From positions 1 to 5,678 of the forward strand of contig CADCVI010000199.1 of NCBI GenBank assembly GCA_902806105.1: DNA of 5,678 nt, read 5' to 3'. The notes under the pieces are model-generated. The model had not been told where the DNA came from. It worked only from the letters and a program-made list of their open reading frames with translations, and made no database searches. A program made the position numbers and the translations under genes. Below are positions 1 through 5,678 of this stretch, piece by piece; the first letter of the stretch is position 1; each line of letters opens with the position of its first letter. The DNA comes from an uncultured Rubrobacteraceae bacterium. Its GTDB lineage: Bacteria; Actinomycetota; Rubrobacteria; Rubrobacterales; Rubrobacteraceae.

Positions 1-172
1 AGCCGTCGGCCGCGCCGGTAACGACGCCCTCGAACAGCCCGAGCACGCAGCGCAGGCCCTCGACCCGGTCGAGCGCGGCCACGAAGTGCATCTCGGAGGT
101 GCCGGGGTTGGCGAAGCAGACCTCGACCCCGGCACCGGTCAACGTCCTGGCCAGGCTCTCCGCACCGTTCAT
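1..172 (-). CDS. Thiamine-diphosphate-dependent enzyme (acetolactate synthase large-subunit-like), N-terminal fragment
   Basis: This is the start of a gene truncated by the left edge of the window; 57 codons are visible. The translation begins [11 protein letters not shown], then has [12 protein letters not shown] (about residues 19-30) and [13 protein letters not shown] (45-57). These match the N-terminal pyrimidine-binding domain of ThDP enzymes of the acetolactate synthase / benzoylformate decarboxylase superfamily. Glu48 sits where the family has the conserved glutamate that activates the cofactor. The ATG at 172-170 is supported by a GGAGG Shine-Dalgarno (plus-strand 181-185) 8 nt upstream. 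The family performs C-C bond formation or decarboxylation of 2-oxo acids, and [18 protein letters not shown] N-termini occur in proteins annotated as acetolactate synthase-like but not shown to work in branched-chain amino-acid synthesis. The exact substrate cannot be read from this fragment. It lies 142 nt downstream of the YheT-like hydrolase and is probably transcribed separately. Confidence 0.85.
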   Translation of the reverse strand, partial: MNGAESLARTLTGAGVEVCFANPGTSEMHFVAALDRVEGLRCVLGLFEGVVTGAADG

Positions 173-204
173 CTCCCGTCCCTCCCTCTCGCGTTTGCGG
201 GGCA

Positions 205-210
205 AGCATA
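205..210 (-). promoter_or_regulatory. Possible -10 element for the ThDP enzyme gene
   Basis: The minus strand reads TATGCT here, a good match to a sigma-70 type TATAAT box, in an otherwise GC-rich gap. A transcript starting 6-8 nt downstream would have a leader of about 25 nt containing the GGAGG ribosome-binding site. No convincing -35 hexamer lies 16-19 nt upstream; the closest stretch is TTGTGG with a 21-nt spacer. The call is therefore weak. Confidence 0.22.
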
Positions 211-273
211 CCAACGTCCGCGGGACCCACGCCACAACGGAGCCCGCGACGGGCACGACCGCATCCCCCAACA

Positions 274-294
274 CGGGCCGGCACTTCCAGCCCG
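274..294 (-). terminator. Weak inverted repeat after the YheT-like gene
   Basis: CGGGC (274-278) pairs with GCCCG (290-294) around an 11-nt loop, beginning about 20 nt after the hydrolase stop codon. A second small hairpin, GCCCG-cga-CGGGC, lies at 242-254. Neither is followed by a T-tract on the minus strand. They could act as U-poor terminators, as is often proposed for high-GC actinobacteria, but 5-bp GC stems also arise easily by chance in this composition. Confidence 0.15.
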
Positions 295-314
295 AGCCAA
301 CGCCCGGGGGCAGA

Positions 315-1367
315 TCAACCGCGGCGCGAACCCCGGAGGACCCGGCAGAGGTCCGCGAGGCGCTCCTCTGCCCAGAAGCGCTTCCCCTTCCCGGCCGAGA
401 CGAAGGCGACGTGGCCGCCGTGGGGAGGCGTGGCCTTCGCGACGTAAGGGTTGTCCGTGGCTTCCTGTCGCAGGAGTGGTTCGCAGGGGACGAGGGGGTC
501 GTCCCTGGCGTGGACGATGAGGGTCGGCACCCGTATGCGCGGGACGAGGGGGAGGGCGCTCGAGCGGGCGTAGTAGTCGTCGGCGTCAGCGAAGCCGCCG
601 TGCGGGGCCGTGTACAGCTCGTCGAAGTCCCGCACCGTGCGCAGCCGGTCGAGCCCCGTGGTGCCGTAGAGCCCGGGGTAGAGCCTCTTCTTGCGCTCGA
701 CGAGCCGGCGCAGGCCTCGCACGAAGTTCCACTGGTAAGGCCGGTTCGAGGGCCTCCCGAGGTTCCTTACCGTCTCCAGAAGGTCCACTGCGGGCGAGAC
801 GGCGTACACGCCCAGGAGCGCCGCGGGGGCATCCGCTCCCATCTCTCCGGCCATCTTCAGGGCGAGGTTCCCGCCCATCGAGAAGCCGGCGACGAGGAGG
901 CGTGGGAGGCCGTCGCGCCCCACGAGCTCGCGCACCACGGCGGCGAGGTCTCCGGACATGCCGCTGTGGTAGAGCGTGGGCGTCAGGCCCTCCGTCCCGC
1001 CACAGTTGCGCTGGTTGAGGCGGACCACGTTCGCGCCGGCCAGGTGGGCCAGGCGCGCGGCGCCGAGGACGTAGGGGGCGTCGGCGCTCCCGCCGAGCCC
1101 GTGCACGAGCAACACGGTGAGGCGGTCGGCCCGGTCCTCGTGCCAGCGGCACCGAGCAAGCAGACGCACCCCTGGCTCGACCTCGAACAGGCGTGCCTCG
1201 TCCGGAGGGATGCGGTGGGTTCGTGGCCAGGCCCAGCGGGCGAGCGTCTGGGCGTGGCCGTTGGCGAGCAGGGGGTGCGGCCGGAACGGCTCCGCCGCGA
1301 GGAGGCGAACGGCCTCGCGCACCCGGTCTCCCGCGTCTCCCCCGGTCTCTCCCGCACCGCCCCTCAT
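315..1367 (-). CDS. Alpha/beta hydrolase of the YheT/EMB8 family
   Basis: A 350-residue cytoplasmic serine hydrolase of the YheT (UPF0017/EMB8) branch of the alpha/beta-hydrolase fold. The family signature NGHAQT (residues 36-41, usually NGHLQT) precedes the core. The oxyanion-region HGLGG follows at 89-93, NQRNCGG at 118-124, the nucleophile elbow GFSMGG has Ser163, the acid is Asp289 or Asp290 in HARDDPLVP, and the catalytic histidine is His319 in HGGHVAF. The triad is complete and the length is normal for the family. There is no signal peptide or membrane segment. Family members are putative carboxylesterases with poorly known physiological substrates, so no specific reaction is assigned. 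The start is uncertain: the ATG at 1367 has no evident ribosome-binding site, while an in-frame GTG at 1322-1320 (codon 16) has GGGAG 5 nt upstream. The shorter protein of 335 residues would keep every motif. The gene stands 163 nt from the PHP gene and 142 nt from the ThDP gene, so it may be monocistronic. Confidence 0.93.
   Translation of the reverse strand: MRGGAGETGGDAGDRVREAVRLLAAEPFRPHPLLANGHAQTLARWAWPRTHRIPPDEARLFEVEPGVRLLARCRWHEDRADRLTVLLVHGLGGSADAPYVLGAARLAHLAGANVVRLNQRNCGGTEGLTPTLYHSGMSGDLAAVVRELVGRDGLPRLLVAGFSMGGNLALKMAGEMGADAPAALLGVYAVSPAVDLLETVRNLGRPSNRPYQWNFVRGLRRLVERKKRLYPGLYGTTGLDRLRTVRDFDELYTAPHGGFADADDYYARSSALPLVPRIRVPTLIVHARDDPLVPCEPLLRQEATDNPYVAKATPPHGGHVAFVSAGKGKRFWAEERLADLCRVLRGSRRG
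1328..1332 (-). promoter_or_regulatory. Ribosome-binding site favouring an internal GTG start of the YheT-like gene
   Basis: The minus strand reads GGGAG, then 5 nt (ACCGG), then an in-frame GTG at 1322-1320. The annotated ATG at 1367 lacks a comparable purine motif: the preceding bases read GCTCGTGACCAC. The glycine-rich first 15 residues may therefore be untranslated leader. The purine-rich nature of the whole leader (repeated GGGAGA-like units) tempers this. Confidence 0.35.
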
Positions 1368-1497
1368 GTGGTCACGAGCGATGCGGACCCGCAGGCATGG
1401 TTCGTCCTCGTACGATTCCCGAAGCGGCCCGCCGGCCGGACGCGGGTCATGCCGGGCACCGGGCGCGGGTCCACGCGGGGGCGTTCGCCGGGCCTGA

Positions 1498-1515
1498 CCG
1501 TGGCAGGCAGCACGG
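1498..1515 (-). terminator. Hairpin just downstream of the PHP gene
   Basis: CCGTG (1498-1502) and CACGG (1511-1515) form a perfect 5-bp stem with an 8-nt loop, beginning 16 nt after the PHP stop codon. No T-run follows on the minus strand. Its position fits a transcription end or RNA-stabilising element. The sequence alone does not separate it from chance. Confidence 0.25.
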
Positions 1516-1530
1516 AACGCCTTCTCTGGA

Positions 1531-2454
1531 TCAGTCGAGCCAGATGGGGTTGGTCCACGCCCGCCGGCCCGCCGCGTCCATGACCGTCACCCTGAAGTAG
1601 GATCCCGCAAAGGAGGCCAGCGACAGCTCACACTCCCGTACGTCCTCGCCGAGCGCCCGCGCCCTAGCCGTGCCGCGACCGCCCAGGAATACACCGCGCG
1701 CCGGCGAGCACCTCACGACCACGCTCTCCTGCCCCACCTCTACCGCTTCGATCTCGGGCCCCTGGCTCGAGTAGTAGTGGCCCCTCTTGAGCGCGGCGAG
1801 GATCTCCCCGGCCTCCAGCGCCTCGGAGCGCACCTCCACCCACCCCCCGAAGGCGTCGGGCGCGCCCTCGCGCAGATGGGCGTCGTCGGCCGCGTAGGCG
1901 TCGACGCGCCGGCCCTCGGCGAGGAGCGCGTCGGCCAGGTACCAGCCGTCCGAGCGGTCGTTGTCCTCCAGGGTGCTGTGGTTGTAGACCTCCACCGCGT
2001 GGGCCGCGCCCGCGAGGCTTTCGGCGTCGGCCGGGGTAAGCCCGTACCATGCGGGGTGGGCGATGCCCACGAAGGCCCCGGCCTCCGCCGCCCGGCGCGC
2101 GAGTTCGGGGCCCCGCTCGTCGGGGCGCGTCGGAGAGAAGTCAGGGGGCAGGCCGACGGCGAGGATGTGCCAGTCTTCGCCCAGCAGCGTCTCGGGGGCG
2201 TGCAGCTCCGCCCCCAGAAGCGTGACGAAGCCCTCCCCGCGATAGGGGCGGGTATCCGTGACGGGGAAGCCGTACTCCCCCAGGAAGTGGTCGGTGATCG
2301 CGAGAAAGTCGTAGCCAGCCTCGCGGTAGAGGCTAGCAAGTTCCTCGGGCGGCAGGGTCCCGTCCGAGATGTCGGAGTGGGCGTGGAGGTTCCCCTTGTA
2401 GAAGCGTCCGGGCTTGTCGAAGGGCAGGTTCTTCACGGGGGTCCAAGCTACCAT
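1531..2454 (-). CDS. PHP-domain metal-dependent hydrolase (CehA/McbA-like)
   Basis: A 307-residue protein with an N-terminal PHP (polymerase and histidinol phosphatase) domain, a TIM-like barrel holding two or three metal ions. The visible ligand motifs, in order, are HAHSDISDG (His24, His26, Asp31), ITDH (Asp55, His56), GAE (Glu83), DWHIL (His96), GIAHP (His133) and ADDAH (Asp191, His193). All the expected metal-binding positions are filled, so it is probably an active phosphoesterase or related metallohydrolase. Residues from about 235 on form a small beta-rich tail ending FRVTVMDAAGRRAWTNPIW, as in stand-alone PHP proteins grouped with CehA/McbA hydrolases; it is not attached to a polymerase. 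No signal peptide is seen, so it should act in the cytoplasm. The ATG at 2454 has only a GGGG directly in front and no good ribosome-binding site, but it opens just before the PHP core, so little can be missing. The substrate is unknown. It follows the ABC-transporter binding-protein gene at 247 nt in the same direction, which hints at, but does not prove, a joint role. Confidence 0.93.
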   Translation of the reverse strand: MVAWTPVKNLPFDKPGRFYKGNLHAHSDISDGTLPPEELASLYREAGYDFLAITDHFLGEYGFPVTDTRPYRGEGFVTLLGAELHAPETLLGEDWHILAVGLPPDFSPTRPDERGPELARRAAEAGAFVGIAHPAWYGLTPADAESLAGAAHAVEVYNHSTLEDNDRSDGWYLADALLAEGRRVDAYAADDAHLREGAPDAFGGWVEVRSEALEAGEILAALKRGHYYSSQGPEIEAVEVGQESVVVRCSPARGVFLGGRGTARARALGEDVRECELSLASFAGSYFRVTVMDAAGRRAWTNPIWLD

Positions 2455-2534
2455 CCCCGGCCCGCAACTTCACGAGGGGGCGCCCGCAACCCTTCGAGTC
2501 GGCCGTTTTGATCGCCCGTTCCCTGACTGGTGAA

Positions 2535-2550
2535 GGCCGGCGCCCCGGCC
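2535..2550 (-). terminator. Perfect GC hairpin in the gap between binding-protein and PHP genes
   Basis: GGCCGG (2535-2540) and CCGGCC (2545-2550) form a perfect 6-bp all-GC stem with a 4-nt loop, the tightest inverted repeat I found in the window. It lies about 150 nt after the binding-protein stop and 80 nt before the PHP start. No T-tract follows on either strand. It may be a U-poor terminator for the upstream gene or a structure in the PHP leader. A further weak stem (CCGGC/GCCGG, 2599-2603 with 2615-2619) lies nearby. Nothing else recognisable is seen in the 2455-2701 gap. Confidence 0.28.
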
Positions 2551-2701
2551 CTGACACCGACCCGGATCCCGTAGTTGACGGACGCGTGAAACGGACCCCC
2601 GGCCTCGAACCTCAGCCGGTTCAGCGAAGTGTCTGGCCTCGGCGTCCTGCCGTATCCGTGCCGGCGTCTCCGGGGACCGTGCGCCGCTTTGCGTGTTGGA
2701 T

Positions 2702-4021
2702 CTACTCCGGCGTCGCTATCTTGCCCTGCTTCTTCGCCTTCTCCCAGGCCGCCTGCAGCGCAGCCACCTGCTCCTGGGGGGTCCTGCTACCGCCCAAAAC
2801 CTCCTGGAAGCCGGCGAACATCACGTCGTTGAAGTTCGCAGGGGTCAGGACGTCGAGGTTGTAGCCGAACGCCCCCGCCTCCGTGGACTCGGAGAGGTCG
2901 TCGAGGACCGACTTGAACAGATCCGGCACGTCGAGGCCTTCGGTATCGACCGGCCGGGCGGGGATGTTGTTGAAGGTCTCCAGGGACTTGCGAACGGTCT
3001 CCTCCTGCAGCAGGTAGTCGATGAACTGTATCGCCCCCTCGGGGTTCGTGGCGTCCTTGGAGACGAACAGCGCGTCGCCGAGCCCGGCCGGCGGCGCTAT
3101 CCCCGAGCCGTTGATGGAGGGGAACGTGAAGAAGCCTACCTCGAAGTCCTGGACCGTCTCGGCTATCGTCGGCACGAGCCAGGTGCCCGTGGGAAGCATG
3201 GCGGCCTCGCCCGAGTAGAAGAGCGCGTTTGCGTCGTCGTAGGTGACGGCGTTGACCCCCTCGGGGTAGTAGCCTTTCTCGACAAAGTCCTTGAAGAGCA
3301 GCTCGACGACCTCGACGACCTCGGGGGTGTCCCACCGGCCGTCCCCGAAGAGGATGTTGTCCAGCCCCTCCCTGCCGAGCACGTTGCTCACCCCGATGCT
3401 GAAGATGTGCCCGGCGGGCCACTGCTCCTGGTCCCCGAAGCCTAGAGGCGTCTTTCCCTGCGCCTTGACATCGTCGGCGATGGCCTGCAAGTCTTCCATG
3501 GTCTTCGGCGCCTCGGGGACGAGGCTCTTGTTGTAGTAGACGACGATCTCCTCGACCTGGATCGGGACCCCGTAGACCTTGCCGCCGTAGGTGGCCCGCA
3601 TCTTTGCCCAGTCGAAGATGTCCCAACGGTTGTCCTTGTAGGCCCCCTCCAGCGGCCTGATGAGCCCGACGTCGGCCAGCACCCCCCCGAAGCCCGGCCC
3701 CGTGCCGTAGGTAAAAACGTCGGGGGGCTGGTCGCCCTGCAGCCTGGTCTTGAGGGTGGTGCGCAGGTCGTCGCCCGGTATGGCCTCGCGCTCCAGGGAA
3801 TACTTCGGGTACTTCTCGTTGAACCCGTCGACGTGCAGCTCTATGTAGCCCTTCTCCTGGCTTGTCGTCTCGGCCGTGGAAGTGTAGAACCTGACGACCT
3901 CGCCACCGCCCTGGGACCCGCCGCCGCAGCCCGCGGATCCGAGGAGCGTCGCCCCCGCGAGCCCCGCGCCCCCCAGCCTCAAGAAGTCCCGCCGACTAAC
4001 CTTCCGTCTCGTCCTGCGCAT
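2702..4021 (-). CDS. Sugar-type ABC transporter solute-binding lipoprotein (Tat signal)
   Basis: A 439-residue family 1 (MalE/UgpB-like) extracellular solute-binding protein, the substrate-capturing part of an ABC importer. The N-terminus carries a twin-arginine signal, SRRDFLRLGG (residues 9-18), then a hydrophobic stretch and SAGC (29-32) followed by GGG. Export by Tat and lipid attachment at Cys32 are therefore likely, although the lipobox -3 residue is Ser and not Leu. The mature part has typical family features: FYTSTAET (45-52), a VDGFNEKYP helix (64-72), PPDVFTYG (99-106), YGVPIQVEEIVVYYNK (150-165), and the hinge/C-lobe segments ALFYSGEAAMLPTGTW (266-281) and NPEGAIQFIDYLL (326-338). 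The start at 4021 is chosen over in-frame upstream ATGs because of the strong ribosome-binding site and because the Tat signal begins right there. The ligand cannot be named; the family binds oligosaccharides, polyols and glycerophosphodiesters. The neighbouring glycohydrolase suggests a glycoside or ribosyl compound. No permease or ATPase gene follows it. Confidence 0.94.
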   Translation of the reverse strand: MRRTRRKVSRRDFLRLGGAGLAGATLLGSAGCGGGSQGGGEVVRFYTSTAETTSQEKGYIELHVDGFNEKYPKYSLEREAIPGDDLRTTLKTRLQGDQPPDVFTYGTGPGFGGVLADVGLIRPLEGAYKDNRWDIFDWAKMRATYGGKVYGVPIQVEEIVVYYNKSLVPEAPKTMEDLQAIADDVKAQGKTPLGFGDQEQWPAGHIFSIGVSNVLGREGLDNILFGDGRWDTPEVVEVVELLFKDFVEKGYYPEGVNAVTYDDANALFYSGEAAMLPTGTWLVPTIAETVQDFEVGFFTFPSINGSGIAPPAGLGDALFVSKDATNPEGAIQFIDYLLQEETVRKSLETFNNIPARPVDTEGLDVPDLFKSVLDDLSESTEAGAFGYNLDVLTPANFNDVMFAGFQEVLGGSRTPQEQVAALQAAWEKAKKQGKIATPE

Positions 4022-4046
4022 GCTCTCCTCTCTCCTCTCGCTCTCC
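4022..4046 (-). promoter_or_regulatory. Purine-rich ribosome-binding tract of the binding-protein gene
   Basis: The minus strand just before the ATG at 4021 is almost pure A/G, with three AGGAG copies. The last ends 3 nt before the start and another lies about 8 nt further up. This fixes the start at 4021 and not at the in-frame ATG at 4186, and it suggests high translation, as is usual for binding proteins. Confidence 0.75.
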
Positions 4047-4119
4047 TGAACCACACCAGCACCGCGTCGGAGCCCCACCGGCCCACCCTCGTCCACGGTA
4101 TCCCTTCCGCCGCCAGCAC

Positions 4120-4134
4120 GCCGGTGCCACCGGC
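4120..4134. promoter_or_regulatory. 15-nt perfect palindrome upstream of the binding-protein gene (candidate operator)
   Basis: GCCGGTG-C-CACCGGC is a perfect inverted repeat with 7-nt arms around one central base. It lies about 100 nt upstream of the binding-protein start, in the 183-nt gap behind the glycohydrolase gene. The tight symmetry fits a dimeric regulator site better than an RNA hairpin, but a 5-bp stem with a 5-nt loop is also possible and could act as a terminator for the upstream gene. Sugar-uptake genes are often under palindrome-binding repressors. No regulator gene is in the window to support this, and no convincing -10/-35 pair is seen around it. Confidence 0.3.
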
Positions 4135-4204
4135 CGCCCCCCGATTCCGCCCGGCCGTCTTCGGCGAACAGCCCCGCGCCCGGCAAGGAGTCGCCCTCGC
4201 ATCA

Positions 4205-5678
4205 TCACCCCCCGCACCCCTGCTCCTCTCCCATATGACCCGCAAATTTTTGAACCAAGTCGCCCCTGAGCGGTCGCACGCGCACGGCTTCGCACTCCGC
4301 GCGTCCCTCCTCGCAGACGAGCGCGACGGCGCCGCCCGTCAGCGGCCGATCTTCGTCCCTGACTTCGAAGACCTCCTCCCCGTCGATGCCCGCGCGCAGG
4401 CGGTTGCCCTGGACCTCGAGGCGCAGGTCGTAGGTGACGTCGAAACGCCAGGGGAAGTCCGCCTCGGCGAGCACCGCGTCGCCGTCGAGCGCCTTGACGA
4501 GCCGGGCCTTGCCACCCCTGCACAGGAGCAGCGCGTAGTAGCGGCGCATGCCCTGCACCCTGGCCCCGATCCCCGCCGACTCGACCATGTGCGGCCGGAC
4601 CGGGGCGCCTACCTCGTAGTCGGTCCACTCGCGCGAGCCCTGGACGAGCAACCCCGTGCCCGAGTTCTGGACCAAGCGGTACGGCTCCGGCGAGTGCTCG
4701 TCGAAGCGGTCGACCCCGTTCACCCAGGCCCGCCGCCACATCGTTCCTCCGTCGGCCGGCCGCGTCAGTGTCACGTCTGGGGCCCCGTCCCACGCTACGT
4801 AGTCGAGGTACACGGACCCGCTCGCCCCATCGTCGGCGGCCAACTCGACCCCGACCCTGGCGATGGGCCGCCCCCCCGCGTCGCCGACACGCCACTCGAA
4901 AACGTGGGCCGAGCCAGGCTCGAGGACGGCCTCGGGGCCATGGAGGACGCGCAACGCGTCGTCCGCGCCGTACACGCCGACGAAGAGCCTGCAGGTTACC
5001 GCCGCGCCGTTGTCGTCGTCCGCGACGACCCTTGCCCGGACGTCTTGCCCGGGGTGGAGCGTCGGGGAGGCCAGGAGGCGGTAGTCCGGCATCTCCACGG
5101 CTTCAGGTGGGATGAAGGTCGGCGTCGATACCCTGGCGGGGTGGCCGGGGGCGAGGTGCCCGTAGCGGATGGCGAGGCTGCGGGTCCCGAGCTCACTGTG
5201 TCCCAGGACGTTCTCCACAGTCGCGACGCCCCGGGAGACCGGGTCTCCGTCAGGCTGGAAGCCCTGGACGGAGCCTGGCAGCTCGAAGTGAAAGCGGGCC
5301 CCGTCTTTGGGTGCGACCGGCTCCCTTCCGGAGAGGGCTAGCCCGACGTTCACGAGGTTGTGGGCCTCGGTCGCGGCGTCGGTTATGGCCCTGCCGCCGT
5401 CCGCGGTGGGCAGGTACATCCGGTCGGCGACGGGCCCGCGCCAGTCGGGTCCCGCGTCAATGGCGGGGAGGCCGTTCTTGATGCCGAGGAGGCACCCGAC
5501 GTTGCCGGAGTTGCAGTCCGTGTCCCAGCCGCAGGTGTTGACGATCATCAGCGACCTCTGGAAATCGTCCTCGCCGTGGAGGAGGGCGTGGATGATCAGG
5601 GCGTGGTTCGGGACCATGTGGCAGTTGCCGCCGAACTTGTCGTAGCCGTAGCTGGCCTCGATGAGGTCGCGGGTCTTG
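4205..5678 (-). CDS. ADP-ribosylglycohydrolase-family protein with beta-rich C-terminal domains, 5' end missing
   Basis: The last 490 codons of a gene that runs off the right edge; the frame stays open to base 5678, so the internal ATG at 5617 is not its start. Visible residues 1-125 are the C-terminal part of the all-helical ADP-ribosylglycohydrolase (DraG/ARH-like) fold: FGGNCHMVPNHALIIHALL (15-33), then GEDDF, then NTCGWDTDCNSGN (47-59), whose aspartates are the usual second half of the dinuclear magnesium site. The first half of the site should be in the missing part. The family cleaves N- or O-glycosidic bonds to ADP-ribose or related ribosyl groups. After this come about 350 residues of beta-rich sequence: a galactose-binding-like stretch (about 125-190), a second sandwich ending in SVYLDYVAWDG (about 205-300), and a lectin/LamG or DUF1080-like sandwich (about 310-470). 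Such domains suggest binding of a carbohydrate or polymer. It is the upstream neighbour of a sugar-type binding protein. Whether it is secreted cannot be told without the N-terminus. Confidence 0.88.
   Translation of the reverse strand, partial: KTRDLIEASYGYDKFGGNCHMVPNHALIIHALLHGEDDFQRSLMIVNTCGWDTDCNSGNVGCLLGIKNGLPAIDAGPDWRGPVADRMYLPTADGGRAITDAATEAHNLVNVGLALSGREPVAPKDGARFHFELPGSVQGFQPDGDPVSRGVATVENVLGHSELGTRSLAIRYGHLAPGHPARVSTPTFIPPEAVEMPDYRLLASPTLHPGQDVRARVVADDDNGAAVTCRLFVGVYGADDALRVLHGPEAVLEPGSAHVFEWRVGDAGGRPIARVGVELAADDGASGSVYLDYVAWDGAPDVTLTRPADGGTMWRRAWVNGVDRFDEHSPEPYRLVQNSGTGLLVQGSREWTDYEVGAPVRPHMVESAGIGARVQGMRRYYALLLCRGGKARLVKALDGDAVLAEADFPWRFDVTYDLRLEVQGNRLRAGIDGEEVFEVRDEDRPLTGGAVALVCEEGRAECEAVRVRPLRGDLVQKFAGHMGEEQGCGG

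Noticed and set aside
1364..1558. Minus-strand 64-codon frame whose stop overlaps the YheT ATG (ATGA)
   Set aside because: The ATGA overlap suggests translational coupling, but its start lies inside the PHP gene, it has no ribosome-binding site, and the product (Arg/Pro-rich) resembles no protein. The YheT start itself is doubtful.
99..1583. Plus-strand open frame of 494 codons opposite the YheT-like gene
   Set aside because: It has no recognisable domain, is Arg/Gly/Val/Pro-rich in the way of antisense frames in GC-rich DNA, and lies opposite a gene with a complete catalytic triad. It also covers the ThDP-gene start and the intergenic gaps.
2490..2530. Slightly AT-richer stretch (minus strand GATCAAAAC) considered as a promoter of the PHP gene
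   Set aside because: No -10 hexamer paired with a -35 at a usual spacing could be made. The closest arrangement (TTCACC, 15-nt spacer) is too poor a match.
2333..2557. Minus-strand 74-codon frame overlapping the start of the PHP gene
   Set aside because: It is out of frame with the PHP start, which encodes conserved motifs. The frame continues into the PHP gene as a shadow and has no recognisable product.
4022..4186. N-terminal extension of the binding protein to an upstream ATG at 4186
   Set aside because: The extra 55 residues would bury the twin-arginine signal, and a strong ribosome-binding site sits directly before the ATG at 4021.
3833..5341. Plus-strand open frame of 502 codons, longer than the genes it opposes
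   Set aside because: It is a shadow of the binding-protein and glycohydrolase genes. Its composition is antisense-like, it has no ribosome-binding site or motif, and it crosses the real intergenic gap without change.

Overview
The window looks like chromosomal DNA of a high-GC actinobacterium. The base composition, the purine-rich Shine-Dalgarno sequences, the Tat-dependent lipoprotein signal and the mix of protein families all fit. Rubrobacter or a relative is my best guess, but that is inference and not established by any single marker. All five genes that I can support lie on the minus strand, so transcription runs from the right edge to the left. The long plus-strand reading frames are antisense shadows typical of GC-rich DNA.

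In transcription order the layout is as follows. (1) 5678-4205: the 3' part (490 codons) of an ADP-ribosylglycohydrolase-family gene whose 5' end is off the right edge. The catalytic-fold segment carries an intact WDTDCN metal motif and is followed by about 350 residues of beta-rich accessory domains. (2) 4021-2702: a Tat-exported, lipid-anchored solute-binding protein of a sugar-type ABC transporter, with a strong ribosome-binding site that fixes its start. It lies 183 nt behind gene 1. (3) 2454-1531: a PHP-domain metallohydrolase of the CehA/McbA-like group with all its metal-ligand motifs. (4) 1367-315: an alpha/beta hydrolase of the YheT/EMB8 family. (5) 172-1: the first 57 codons of a thiamine-diphosphate-dependent enzyme resembling acetolactate synthase large subunit, cut by the left edge.

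The gaps are short (142, 163, 247 and 183 nt). They hold GC-rich inverted repeats that could be U-poor terminators or operators, and one weak promoter candidate. No tRNA, rRNA, CRISPR array, insertion sequence or transposase is seen.

The likely functional unit is genes 1 and 2: a glycohydrolase for N- or O-ribosyl-type substrates next to the binding protein of a sugar importer, perhaps for scavenging ribosylated or nucleoside-like compounds. The PHP hydrolase could take part, but the 247-nt gap makes that weaker. YheT and the ThDP enzyme look like independent neighbours. No transporter permease or ATPase gene lies in the window. If they are linked, they should be off the right edge.
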